Assembly (NCBI RefSeq): GCF_021117275.1
Contig: NZ_CP088245.1
Coordinates: 4,776,001-4,840,000 of the forward strand
Direction of reading: 5' to 3'
Source: Metabacillus sp. B2-18
GTDB taxonomy: Bacteria > Bacillota > Bacilli > Bacillales > Bacillaceae
DNA: 64,000 nt
Shown: piece by piece, positions 18,648 to 26,515 of the stretch
How the letters are laid out: each line of letters begins with the position of its first letter
Numbering within the stretch: position 1 is the stretch's first letter
Position numbers and translations under genes: made by a program
The notes under the pieces: generated by a model
Told to the model about the DNA's origin: nothing
Seen by the model: the letters and a program-made list of their open reading frames with translations, nothing else
Databases searched by the model: none

Positions 18648-18855
18648 TCATTTTCTTCGGTAATGAAACACTTCTCTGGTTCCACCCTTTTCCGGTGCTT
18701 TGAATCTTTCCATTTTTCCTTCCTTCATTAATGGTCTTAAAATAACCTGGAAGATGTGCGAATCAGAAATGACCATCCTCTCATTCATAAAACTTACAAT
18801 CTCTTTAAGATCCTTTGGCTCTTCACAATATACTAACAGCTCCTCCACCTCAGTC
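18648..18855 (-). pseudogene. Recombinase C-terminal winged-helix tail fragment
   Basis: About 69 codons homologous to the last 65 residues of the fused recombinase at 6314 (shared segments CEEPK, ISD.H.FQ.ILRPLMK.GKMERF, then KAPEKGGTREVFHY). Homology stops abruptly near 18855, which I take as the right end of the island. A short protein could start near 18848, but it is best seen as the 3' remnant of a third fused recombinase. Confidence 0.82.
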
Positions 18856-19028
18856 GTTCACAGCAGGACGGAAAGCTCTATATAGAGTATAGAAAGAAAG
18901 CTATTAAAAGAATATCTTCATAAAATCTATCATTCTTTCACTCTGTGGCATCCAAATTTGGGTGTTTTTTTTCTTTCCTAAGAATAGATAGATCTATTTA
19001 TGACCATCATCTAGAAGAGGTGATTGGA

Positions 19029-19475
19029 TTGAAAGGTTTACTTGTTTGTTTTGCTATTTTGTTATTATGCTTATTCACTTTTACAGAAAGCTTAAGTCTA
19101 CTTTTGTCTCAACAAAAGGTTTCGTTTCATTATGAGCCGCATCCTGCTTTTAGCAGTTTTCTTCATAATGATTTGATGAATCTACAGGATCTTACCTATC
19201 GTCGGCAGAAGCTTGGGCATTTTAGCTATTTCTTCTTTCTGGCTATCCTTATTTATTGGGCTTGGAGACGTCATTCCTTCGTTTTCATTATGACGTTAGG
19301 TGCAGCTTTTCTGACTGAAATTGGACAGCTGTTTTTCTCAAGAAGCGGACGATTGTTGGATGTTGGATATGATATGGCTGGCGTTTGTTTGTTTTATTTA
19401 TTGTATGGATGCTATCGTGGTGGAAGCTGGTTGTATACGAAAGTGAATGATGAAGTATCGGTGAACAGACAGTGA
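19029..19475 (+). CDS. VanZ-like membrane protein
   Basis: A 148-residue membrane protein. An N-terminal hydrophobic helix, then KLGHFSYFFFLAILIYW, TEIGQLFFSRSGRLLDVGYDMAG and a last helix follow the VanZ pattern (K..H...F, then E..Q.......R..D...D..G). TTG 19029 is preferred because AAGAGGTG lies about 7 nt upstream; an upstream ATG at 18945 has no site and would add a non-hydrophobic leader. First chromosomal gene right of the island. A short hairpin with a T-run just upstream (about 18950-18975) probably ended a former neighbour gene. Confidence 0.75.
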   Translation: MKGLLVCFAILLLCLFTFTESLSLLLSQQKVSFHYEPHPAFSSFLHNDLMNLQDLTYRRQKLGHFSYFFFLAILIYWAWRRHSFVFIMTLGAAFLTEIGQLFFSRSGRLLDVGYDMAGVCLFYLLYGCYRGGSWLYTKVNDEVSVNRQ

Positions 19476-19540
19476 TTGTGGCTGTCTTTTTTGTTTTATT
19501 TAAATTTATAGATAAAAATTTAATTATTGATGATGGACTT

Positions 19541-19554
19541 TGTAAGCGTTTTCA
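19541..19554 (+). promoter_or_regulatory. CcpA cre site
   Basis: TGTAAGCGTTTTCA matches the catabolite-responsive element consensus (TGWAANCGNTNWCA) and lies about 50 nt upstream of the small membrane-protein gene at 19607, overlapping the likely promoter region. Confidence 0.55.
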
Positions 19555-19606
19555 TTTATACTATAGGTAATCAGTACTTATACTTATTTTATAAGGAGTG
19601 GTCTTA

Positions 19607-19708
19607 ATGGAGCATCAAGAGAATGTGTTTATCGGTATGTTTTGGGGAGCGTTGTTAAGTTTTCCATTATGGGCTGCGTTTTTTCTGTTTTTGAAGGTTC
19701 TTTTATAA
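19607..19708 (+). CDS. 33-residue single-span membrane peptide
   Basis: MEHQENVFIGMFWGALL starts a peptide with a polar N-terminus and one transmembrane helix ending LFLKVLL. A clear AAGGAG site lies 8 nt before the ATG, and a cre site lies upstream. It converges with a sister peptide on the other strand (19703-19813), overlapping it by six bases. The two share the plan of charged start, aromatic G-W/F-G segment, S-x-P, then helix and K-x-L-L end. No known family; a toxin-like or membrane-regulator role is possible. Confidence 0.65.
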   Translation: MEHQENVFIGMFWGALLSFPLWAAFFLFLKVLL

Positions 19709-19813
19709 AAGTTTTACAACTAAATAAATGATACCGATCCAAATAGGAATGGAAATGAGGATTCCCCATAAGCAACCTTTGTAAAAGCGATTTTTTTCAT
19801 GAATCTTTTCCAT
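19703..19813 (-). CDS. 36-residue single-span membrane peptide
   Basis: MEKIHEKNRFYKGCLWG begins a peptide with one transmembrane helix (ILISIPIWIGIIYLVV) and a KLL end. The site AAAGGTGA lies about 6 nt upstream of ATG 19813. It looks like a diverged paralogue of the plus-strand peptide at 19607 and overlaps its 3' end, so each transcript would be antisense to the other's tail. Confidence 0.65.
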   Translation of the reverse strand: MEKIHEKNRFYKGCLWGILISIPIWIGIIYLVVKLL

Positions 19814-19898
19814 TCCGATCACCTTTGTCTATTATTGTCGAATCCTCTTTGTATTATACCATTTTATCTAAGAAAGCCACTCGCTGGAGTGACTTCCT

Positions 19899-20792
19899 TT
19901 ACTTCGGTAACAGCCCCGCTCCGATTAAACCTGCTTTTTGATCTAACAGTGCAGGGATTATTATTAAGGTTTCCTTTAAACTCGGATACACATATTCCTT
20001 TGTTTTATTGATTAATGGCTCTAAAATTAGTTCCTTCGATTTCATCACACCACCGCCGATGACGATGATCTCTGGATTCACCGTATGAACAATGTTTGCC
20101 AAGCCAATTGCTAGGTAGTTGATTGCTTCGTCGAGGATACTCTGTGCTTCTTTGTTGCCCTGCTCTGCCAGTTGGAAAACTCCTTGCGCGCCGTTTGTGA
20201 TGTTTAGGCGTTCTTGACCGATTCTGCCGATGGCGGTTCCGCTTGCTAGACCTTCGAGCGCACCTTTGTTCAGGCCTGGTCCTTGATAGGCGTCTGGGCT
20301 TGGGTTCACAATCATATTGCCAATCTCGCCGCAGCTTCCTTGGGCACCTGAGACGAGCTCGCCGTTTAACACATATCCACCACCGATTCCCGTACTAACT
20401 GTGATGAAGAACACACTGCTTGCACCTTTTCCTGCACCAAGTGTGGCTTCGGCAAGGGCAGCTGCGTTTGCGTCGTTTTCTAGTTTTACTGGTAGGTTGG
20501 TTTTTTCTTCGAGTAGTTGGACGATCGGGATGTTTACCCAGCCTGGTAGGTTAGGTGGTTCGATAATGATTCCGTCGTGTGGGTTGAGTGGGCCTGGTGA
20601 GCCGATGCCGACGGCTTTGATTTTATATGTAGATTTTAGTTTGTTGATGATCTCTGCCATTTGGTTTATGACGTACTCGGGTCCTTTTGCTGCTTCTGTT
20701 GATTGACTTTGTTCGTTGATGATTTCTCCTTGCTCATTGAAGACGCCGATGCGCAGGTTTGTGCCGCCGAGGTCGATTCCGATTGTGTGCAT
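19899..20792 (-). CDS. ROK-family sugar kinase lacking zinc motif
   Basis: A 297-residue ROK protein: DLGGTNLRIGVF phosphate loop, GIGSPGPLNP, NDANAAALAE with the catalytic aspartate, STGIGGGYV, and GEIGNM. It would phosphorylate glucose or a related sugar with ATP; a glucokinase or fructokinase role fits the length and the lack of an N-terminal helix-turn-helix. The ROK zinc motif (CxCGxxGC) is absent, its place read as GLNKGALEGLASG, and the histidine of GEIGHM is asparagine, so the usual zinc site is gone. It stands alone on the minus strand. Confidence 0.87.
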   Translation of the reverse strand: MHTIGIDLGGTNLRIGVFNEQGEIINEQSQSTEAAKGPEYVINQMAEIINKLKSTYKIKAVGIGSPGPLNPHDGIIIEPPNLPGWVNIPIVQLLEEKTNLPVKLENDANAAALAEATLGAGKGASSVFFITVSTGIGGGYVLNGELVSGAQGSCGEIGNMIVNPSPDAYQGPGLNKGALEGLASGTAIGRIGQERLNITNGAQGVFQLAEQGNKEAQSILDEAINYLAIGLANIVHTVNPEIIVIGGGVMKSKELILEPLINKTKEYVYPSLKETLIIIPALLDQKAGLIGAGLLPK

Positions 20793-20866
20793 GGTTGTGC
20801 CTCCTTTTTTCGATATGTTCTATATTTAGTTTACCTGAATGGAAGGTGTATGAAAAGGATTACAAA

Positions 20867-20907
20867 AAGAAGTAACTACTCTTTAGATGAAGAATAATTA
20901 CTTCTTT
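20867..20907 (-). terminator. Terminator after coiled-coil gene
   Basis: AAAGAAGTAA pairs with TTACTTCTTT across a 20-nt loop, with T-rich sequence following on the minus strand. It follows the gene ending at 20995. Confidence 0.6.
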
Positions 20908-20994
20908 AAAGGTTTTTTTATGTTATGGAGATACTAAGGTGAGGTTATATTCTGTCTTTTACTCAGCTTTATGTATGGTTAGGCTCGTTTGGAG

Positions 20995-21342
20995 TTATTT
21001 CTGTGAAGTTATTTCTTCGAGTTGTTTCTTGATTCTTGACATTTTCTTCTCATCTTCTTCATTTATTGAGGGTGAAGAATTAAATTCAATTTCTTTCATC
21101 GTAAAAAAGTTGCTTTTTCTATCATTAACATATTTTTTACGTATTTGGGTCAGGTCTTCCTGTATAGCTGTTTGCTCATCTAAGATGATCGTTACTTTTC
21201 TGCCCATTGTTGTTTGGTGTTGCTTTAATCCTGCTAGATCATGTTTCATATCTGATCGTTCTTTCTTCATACCACTTACCTTATCTAATAATGAGGATAG
21301 CAAGATATCCATTTTTCTTATTATTCCTTCAACTTGGTCCAC
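20995..21342 (-). CDS. Small coiled-coil protein
   Basis: A 115-residue, highly charged helical protein without membrane or signal segments. Residues 1-75 show heptads (MDILLSSLLDKVSGMKKERSDMKHDLAGLK). It resembles the 109-residue protein at 25369-25698 in layout and in the M-D-x-x-E start, suggesting paralogues. No family name; a structural or adaptor role is possible. It has an AGGAGG-type site upstream. Confidence 0.65.
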   Translation of the reverse strand: MDQVEGIIRKMDILLSSLLDKVSGMKKERSDMKHDLAGLKQHQTTMGRKVTIILDEQTAIQEDLTQIRKKYVNDRKSNFFTMKEIEFNSSPSINEEDEKKMSRIKKQLEEITSQK

Positions 21343-21419
21343 TTTTGTTCACCTCCTCTACAATATTTTACAATTTTTCAAGATATTAACTATTATTTTT
21401 TTCTTTTTTAACGAAAAAA

Positions 21420-21436
21420 GCACCCGATATGGATGC
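21420..21436 (-). terminator. Terminator of secreted-protein gene
   Basis: GCATCC / GGGTGC stem followed by TTTTTTCG on the minus strand, just after the stop at 21447. Confidence 0.65.
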
Positions 21437-21446
21437 TTTTCTCACC

Positions 21447-22493
21447 TTAATACAGTTGAGAAGGATCAATTTGCTCATATAGTGACGGATCGAAGTTTCC
21501 ATCGATATTCATTAGTCGATATAGAGCATAATAATTGCCTTCGCCGTAAGAGTAATCTTCATAGAATTGTGCATTTAGAATTTGTCCAGTCGGACTTACA
21601 AAGATGATTTCATCAAGAGCATCATCTGTTGGATATGGATTGTAGTAAACATCTCCGTCAAATGCGTCTAGGAATTCAACCGGGAAGCCGTAGCCACCTG
21701 CGATATATGTGTGAGCAATAAAGTTCACTGTGTCGTTGCCGCCGTAGTAAACATAAAGATCTTCATCATAATCTGAGTATGGATAAGGATATACATAGGC
21801 TAGATATGTGCCACCTTCAAATTCATCAAGATCTTTATAAGTTGGTTGACCGAGTGTAGCGAATGTTTCATTTCTTGTTTGTGAAAGAGTTGCCCCGTTC
21901 AGGAGGATGTCTCCTGTTGCTGGGTTGTACGTTAATTTAACTGCTTCTCCATCACCTGCTGTTGATTGGTTAAGCTTGTCACTGAACCAGTTGATGTAAG
22001 CTGTTAATTCTTGATTCACTGCAGCCGGAAGAGCTTTGTAGCCTCCTGCTTGTTTAATCGCTACTGCACGTTTTTTCAGCCTGTCTAGCTTTGCATAATC
22101 ACTTTTCATTTTTGTGAATTCACTATTATAGTAGGAATCCGTGATCACAGCGATTAATCGGTATTGAGAAACCTCATAGATGACGCGCTCTCTCGCTACT
22201 TTTGCGACTTTTACATATGTGTCATTTAAGTACTTACGATTTTTAGAGCCAGAAACTTTTCCGATTGCGCGTTCAACCTTTTTGATTTCGGCACTGAATG
22301 CATCATATTGCTCATCGATATAGTAAAGATCGCCTTTACTGATTGTTTGGTTGAAAGCATTTGTTTTTTGTAATAGCTTTTTCCCTGCACCTACAGCGTT
22401 TGCATAGTTGGTGTCTGTAGCAGCGCTTGAAGTTGTTGGCAGGATTGATGCGGTGAATAAAGTAAGTAAAATTGCCAGAAGTATTTTCTTCAT
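21447..22493 (-). CDS. Secreted protein with SbsC-like helical domain
   Basis: A 348-residue exported protein. Residues 1-24 are a signal peptide (KK, hydrophobic core, TTSSAA). Residues about 30-120 are helical and match the pattern of the SbsC C-terminal domain family from Bacillus S-layer proteins (IDEQYDAF, GKVSGSKNRKYLNDTYVK, VAKVARERVIYEVSQYRL). The rest (about 190-348) is Tyr/Asp-rich and beta-like, with YPYPYSDYDEDLYVYYGG, and may bind a ligand or cation. No sortase motif or lipobox. Probably a wall-associated protein. Confidence 0.72.
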   Translation of the reverse strand: MKKILLAILLTLFTASILPTTSSAATDTNYANAVGAGKKLLQKTNAFNQTISKGDLYYIDEQYDAFSAEIKKVERAIGKVSGSKNRKYLNDTYVKVAKVARERVIYEVSQYRLIAVITDSYYNSEFTKMKSDYAKLDRLKKRAVAIKQAGGYKALPAAVNQELTAYINWFSDKLNQSTAGDGEAVKLTYNPATGDILLNGATLSQTRNETFATLGQPTYKDLDEFEGGTYLAYVYPYPYSDYDEDLYVYYGGNDTVNFIAHTYIAGGYGFPVEFLDAFDGDVYYNPYPTDDALDEIIFVSPTGQILNAQFYEDYSYGEGNYYALYRLMNIDGNFDPSLYEQIDPSQLY

Positions 22494-22612
22494 GTTCGGC
22501 CTCCGAAGTAGTAGTAAAAACCTACTATAAATGTACTATTCTAGGAGGTTATTAGTCAATTTAAACTTTAATGGTAGATTGTGGGTGGTGGATTGTTGTG
22601 TGAACTATTCGA

Positions 22613-22632
22613 CAAAATTCGGGTGGTGCCTG
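22613..22632. repeat. Dispersed repeat, left half, split by the insertion sequence
   Basis: TCGACAAAATTCGGGTGGTGCCTG up to the IS is the left half of a palindromic dispersed repeat; the right half (CTGGCACCACCC) resumes at 24129. An uninterrupted near-copy lies at 25222-25255. Confidence 0.8.
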
Positions 22633-22710
22633 TGCTCGACCCCCTTATAATGGACATATGAATTATAATTAAAGTACGACATATATACATTTTTATTGGG
22701 GGGATAAGAG

Positions 22711-23013
22711 ATGGCAAAACAACATAATACTGTCGAAACTAAGTTAAAAGCTGTTCGTAGAGTATTGGAAGATCTTACACCAGTGGCAATTGTGGCTAAA
22801 GATTTAGACCTTCATCGTGATACGGTTAATCGATGGGTTAATGCATATAAGAAAAATGGAGAAAAAGGATTAATTAATCCTAAATCTGTTGCCCATTCTT
22901 CAACTCAAAAACAAGATGAAAAGATAAGAGAGTTAGAAAAGAAACTTAAAGAAAAAGAACTAGAGAATGAAATCCTAAAAAAGTTCCAGGCCTTTCTCAA
23001 GGAGAAAAAATAA
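22711..23013 (+). CDS. IS3-family OrfA
   Basis: A 100-residue protein with an N-terminal helix-turn-helix (DLDLHRDTVNRWVNAYKKNG) that recognises the IS ends, and a leucine-zipper-like C-terminal helix (IRELEKKLKEKELENEILKKF) for multimerisation. The gene ends in a run of six A (23005-23010) before TAA. This is the usual site for programmed -1 frameshifting into OrfB. A GGGGGGA-type site precedes the ATG. Confidence 0.92.
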   Translation: MAKQHNTVETKLKAVRRVLEDLTPVAIVAKDLDLHRDTVNRWVNAYKKNGEKGLINPKSVAHSSTQKQDEKIRELEKKLKEKELENEILKKFQAFLKEKK

Positions 23014-23039
23014 ACACAAAATATGAGGCAATTACCCAC

Positions 23040-23927
23040 TTGAGAGAGGAATATTCTGTGGTGTTGTTATGTAAGGTTTTAGGGGTATCTAAAAGTGGAT
23101 ATTACGCTTATATTAAACGTCCTAGTAGAAAAATTGGTAAAGGGGATCGTGAAATTTTAAGCCTTATTAAACGTATCTATAATCGTCATCAGGGCACCTA
23201 TGGTGCTAAACGAATTTCGAAAGTATTGAAGAATAAAGGAATAGTAGTGAATCACAAAAGAGTAGCTCGCTTAATGAAAGTAACAAACTTAAAAGCCAAA
23301 GTAAGACGGCCAAAAACAACCAAAGAGTCTAAAGTTCAAGCAGCTGGTTTTGTATATGAAAATATTTTAAAAAGAAATTTCAAAGCAGTTCACCCTAATC
23401 AAAAATGGGTAACAGATATGACTGAGGTATGGATTGGGTCACATAAAAGATGTATCTCAGCTATTCTAGACTTATTTAACAGTGAAATTATTGCTTTTGA
23501 GATTAGCACAAGTCCAAACACTGAATTAATTGAAGCTACTGTAAAAAAGGCGATGAAAAATAGAAATCTGAAAGATTTAAAAGGCGTAGTCATTCATAGT
23601 GATCAAGGAAGTGTCTATAGATCCCTTAGTTACAATGAATTAAGCAAGAATCTACACTTTACTCCGAGTATGTCACGTAAAGCAAATTGTTGGGATAATG
23701 CGGTAATAGAGAGCTTTTTTTCCCAACTAAAATCTGAGTTTCCATGTTTTTATCCCACAAATAACATAAAAACAAGTGATACAAACTTTAAAAAATATGT
23801 ACATTATTACAACGAGGAACGAATTCATACAAGAACCGGTTTTGTTTCTCCAAGTGAATATTATAAGGATTATATCCAAACTAAGAAGCTGGGGCTTTGC
23901 GTATCAAACTTCAAAGCAGCAACTTGA
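23040..23927 (+). CDS. IS3-family transposase OrfB
   Basis: A 295-residue catalytic subunit with an HTH_21-like region, then an rve integrase core with the DDE triad: D126 (WVTDMTEVW), D188 (HSDQGS) and E224 (NAVIESFF), with 35 residues between the last two. The frame lies -1 relative to OrfA and remains open upstream through the A6 run, so an OrfAB fusion is made by frameshifting there. All key residues are present, so the element looks capable of transposition. Confidence 0.92.
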   Translation: MREEYSVVLLCKVLGVSKSGYYAYIKRPSRKIGKGDREILSLIKRIYNRHQGTYGAKRISKVLKNKGIVVNHKRVARLMKVTNLKAKVRRPKTTKESKVQAAGFVYENILKRNFKAVHPNQKWVTDMTEVWIGSHKRCISAILDLFNSEIIAFEISTSPNTELIEATVKKAMKNRNLKDLKGVVIHSDQGSVYRSLSYNELSKNLHFTPSMSRKANCWDNAVIESFFSQLKSEFPCFYPTNNIKTSDTNFKKYVHYYNEERIHTRTGFVSPSEYYKDYIQTKKLGLCVSNFKAAT

Positions 23928-24213
23928 TATGGAGTGGTGCATGATTGCCTTGTTTGGTATGCCAACCATTAACTAAATGGCTGGCTTTTTGGTGGCAGAA
24001 TAATGCCCACAGAGGCTCCATGTCAAGTATTAAATAAATCTCAGTTTAAAATTCAAAGGACAATTACATTTCATTTATTTTCCAATTTTGTCGTTTTGTT
24101 TTTTGTCTATTTATTGGGGGTTTGACCACTGGCACCACCCTCTATGTATAACCTAACAAATACTGCAAAGAATAAAAAAATACTTTCAAAAATCAAATGC
24201 GAGTTGACTACAA

Positions 24214-24687
24214 ATGGAGTTGTTACTGTTATTCAATCTTTCTGTTGTTATGATTCTTACTTTCACGGTCATGAAAAAAGGCTTAAATCCGCTTGAGAAC
24301 ATATTTATGTTTATGGTATTAGAGTTTTTCATTACGAGCTATTTTTCAATTTTATATGTTAATACTAAAGTGTGGGAACTAACGAATGATGTAAGTGGTT
24401 TTATTGCTTTTCGACTATTTGAGGTGATTTTACTTCCTTTTGCTTATTTAATTTATTTTAATTTACGATCTGCTATTAGTAAAAAGCTTGGGAGGATAGT
24501 ATTACTCTTCGTGACTGTTTTCATCACTCTTATTTTAGAGAAAGTACTGGTAATATTGGGCATTATTAAGTATAAAAATTGGGAGTATTACCTTTCATTT
24601 CTGCTAATTATTGTATTAATGCTAGTTATTCAGCTATTGCAGGTAACATATAAAAAGCTACTGAAAAAAGAAGGGATATGGACATGA
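24214..24687 (+). CDS. Membrane protein of the CBO0543 type, first of pair
   Basis: A 157-residue protein with about five hydrophobic helices. The layout resembles CBO0543-family Bacillus membrane proteins, which occur as adjacent pairs. It overlaps the next gene by a few bases, so the two form an operon. No catalytic motif is visible. A function cannot be assigned. Confidence 0.65.
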   Translation: MELLLLFNLSVVMILTFTVMKKGLNPLENIFMFMVLEFFITSYFSILYVNTKVWELTNDVSGFIAFRLFEVILLPFAYLIYFNLRSAISKKLGRIVLLFVTVFITLILEKVLVILGIIKYKNWEYYLSFLLIIVLMLVIQLLQVTYKKLLKKEGIWT

Positions 24688-25193
24688 ACATTCTTCCACT
24701 CCCTAAAGCATTTGATGAAAATGAGTGGTTTATCCTACTTGGGTTAATTATTACCATAGCGATTATTGTTTTCTTACCGAAGAGAATGCCAATAAGTCTG
24801 AGTATTATTATGCTTATGTTCGGCTCGATTATTGCAAGGATATTAGATCATCTACTGTCTTCACCTACATTCAACTTATACGATGTGATGGATACAGGGA
24901 AATATGATTTTTTCGATATTTTAACGTATCTATTTTACGCACCCTTTTCCTATCTCTTTGTCTATTGTTATGAAAGGTTTCACATTAGGGGATTTGGTGT
25001 TCTTTTTTACATTATTGCTTGTTCACTAGCAGGCACCCTATTTGAAGGAATAAGTGTTTATTTCGATGTATTTACTTATAAAGGCTGGGAATTGAAATAT
25101 TCGTTTAGTGTCTATTTAGTCGTACAGTCACTTACGATCTTGTTATATCGGTACATTACGTTTATCTATTTAAATTTATCTGGAAATAATTGA
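24684..25193 (+). CDS. Membrane protein of the CBO0543 type, second of pair
   Basis: A 169-residue protein with about five membrane helices and the FDVFTYKGWELKYSF segment typical of CBO0543-family proteins. ATG 24684 is preferred because the AAGGGA site lies 7 nt upstream; an in-frame ATG two codons earlier is only a few bases from that site. It shares the operon with 24214. Confidence 0.68.
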   Translation: MNILPLPKAFDENEWFILLGLIITIAIIVFLPKRMPISLSIIMLMFGSIIARILDHLLSSPTFNLYDVMDTGKYDFFDILTYLFYAPFSYLFVYCYERFHIRGFGVLFYIIACSLAGTLFEGISVYFDVFTYKGWELKYSFSVYLVVQSLTILLYRYITFIYLNLSGNN

Positions 25194-25221
25194 GAAGATG
25201 ATGGATGATTGATGTTGTTCT

Positions 25222-25255
25222 TTCGACAAAATTCGGGTGGTGCCAGGCACCACCC
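25222..25255. repeat. Dispersed palindromic repeat, intact copy
   Basis: TTCGACAAAATTC then the palindrome GGGTGGTGCC-A-GGCACCACCC. It is the uninterrupted counterpart of the repeat split by the IS3 element at 22633-24128. Confidence 0.8.
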
Positions 25256-25368
25256 AGCTTATTTTTGGAGTCTCTGTGTGTGCTATTGGATTGTTCTTTG
25301 ACGTTTTTAACGAGTGTTGTATTTGCTCTTGTGGTTGTTAAGTTCGAAGGTGATTTTGTGGTTACATT

Positions 25369-25698
25369 TCACGTGAAGTCTATTAATTCAAACTGCTTTT
25401 TTAATTTTGCGATTTCCCTTTCATTTTGCACAGTCTTTTCCCAAGTGTGCTCATGATCCAACTCGTTTGAAGAAATTCGACTGCTGATTTCAGTGTGGTG
25501 CTTTTCATTTTCCAGTCGTAATCGAGCTATATCTTCCCGTGTTGCTTTTTGGTCCTGTTTCAATTCTGAGATGTCTTGTTTCATTTCCTTAATCTCTTGT
25601 CTCGTTTCTAGTTGTTCTCTTTTCATATCACCAACCATCCTAATCAAATTGGCCAGCATGTCTTCCATTCGCTCTAATCGTTCTTCCATTGAATCCAC
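25369..25698 (-). CDS. Small coiled-coil protein, paralogue of 20995
   Basis: A 109-residue, almost fully helical charged protein (MEERLERMEDMLANLIRMV...). It has long heptads and ends in KKQFELIDFT. Similar design and size to the protein at 20995-21342. The stop lies near dispersed repeats. No function can be assigned. Confidence 0.65.
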   Translation of the reverse strand: MDSMEERLERMEDMLANLIRMVGDMKREQLETRQEIKEMKQDISELKQDQKATREDIARLRLENEKHHTEISSRISSNELDHEHTWEKTVQNEREIAKLKKQFELIDFT

Positions 25699-25966
25699 CT
25701 CCTTCTCTACAGTATTTTACAATCTTTTTAAGCAGTACGCCATTGGTTGATCGATTTTTACAAAACATTAACAATGACAGTCCTGTATAGACTGCCCACA
25801 AGCTTAGCCATTCACCGATCTGCTAGTTGTCTTTTTATATAATATTTCCCGAGTAATATATAAACTAATCATCTTAGCAACACCGTCAAAAGTGTAACCG
25901 TCATTTGCCAGCAAAATATTTGAGGTTTGTTTTTCTATTTTGAGAATTCCTCTGCAGATAGACACG
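25699..25966. other. Intergenic stretch without a gene
   Basis: I see no gene here. Open frames in this area run into the dispersed repeats at 25967-26043 and have no ribosome binding sites. Confidence 0.5.
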
Positions 25967-26043
25967 TTTCGACATAATCCGGGAAGTGACAGGCACCTCC
26001 TCATCCTATTCCGACAAAATCCGGGAAGTGACAGGCACCACCC
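25967..26043. repeat. Two tandem copies of the dispersed repeat
   Basis: Two head-to-tail copies of TTCGACA-AATCCGGGAAGTGACAGGCACC-type sequence, the second ending in CACC. They share the core found at 34324 and 43470. Confidence 0.75.
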
Positions 26044-26054
26044 AACACAAAAAA

Positions 26055-26077
26055 CGAGCACCCTCACCAGGTGCCCG
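26055..26077 (-). terminator. Terminator of small gene 26084
   Basis: ACGGGCACC pairs with GGGTGCTCGT, followed by TTTTTTG on the minus strand, six bases past the stop codon at 26084. Confidence 0.75.
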
Positions 26078-26083
26078 TTTTCT

Positions 26084-26227
26084 TTATGATGCATATACTT
26101 TTCTTATTTGAGAGATTAAGTCTTCTATCATTTCGTTAGTTGTGATATCGGCTTTTGCTTCGCCTTTGTCGTAGGCGCTTAATAGAATTTGTAACAGCTC
26201 TTCTTGTTTCAGCTGATTATCCTTCAT
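26084..26227 (-). CDS. 47-residue soluble protein
   Basis: A short helical protein (MKDNQLKQEELLQILLSAYD...ISQIRKVYAS) with an ATG at 26227. A GAAAGGA site lies about 12 nt upstream and a strong terminator follows. The start overlaps the stop of an upstream frame (26217-26405), as in coupled genes. Size and style resemble conserved small Bacillus proteins. Function unknown. Confidence 0.6.
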   Translation of the reverse strand: MKDNQLKQEELLQILLSAYDKGEAKADITTNEMIEDLISQIRKVYAS

Positions 26228-26405
26228 ATTGTATAAGTTTCCTTTCTTTTTTTACAAATTCAGACAATACCAAATCATTATACTTTGATTCTGTGGTGCT
26301 GACAAGATGTAATTTATTTGGTTTGCCCGGAGCAAATAAAAGTTTCGAAAGCTGCTTTTCTTTTATGTCCCCGATTCTTTCTCGTACTAAACCTTTTTGA
26401 TCAAT
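26217..26405 (-). pseudogene. Possible short gene without a normal start
   Basis: A 62-codon open stretch (ERIGDIKEKQLSKLLFAPGKP... to KLIQYEG) overlaps the start of the 47-residue gene by 11 nt in a coupling-like way. Its composition looks like real protein, but no ATG, GTG or TTG with a ribosome site lies near the beginning; an ATT at 26405 is the only early option. It could be a decayed gene or start with an unusual codon. Low confidence. Confidence 0.3.
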
Positions 26406-26515
26406 TCATTATGCGTTATAATAGAAGAATTAGGTTTATTTCAATCATTTATCTGTTTAATGTAGTGCAGCTGTGCTTGGGCGCAGTTCTGCTTTAAATG
26501 AAAGGAGTCCTCTCT

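Larger units (their letters stand above)
22633..24128 (+). mobile_element. IS3-family insertion sequence (IS150-like)
   Basis: The element is 1496 bp with two overlapping genes. Its ends are imperfect inverted repeats beginning TGCTCGACCCCC (left) and TGGTCAAACCCCC (right, read inward). A 3-bp target duplication CTG flanks it (22630-22632 and 24129-24131). Length, end sequence, two-frame transposase and duplication size all fit the IS3 family. It interrupts a dispersed palindromic repeat precisely at its centre. Confidence 0.9.

Noticed and set aside
25804-26094. Minus frame of 96 codons
   Set aside because: It consists largely of dispersed repeats and a terminator.
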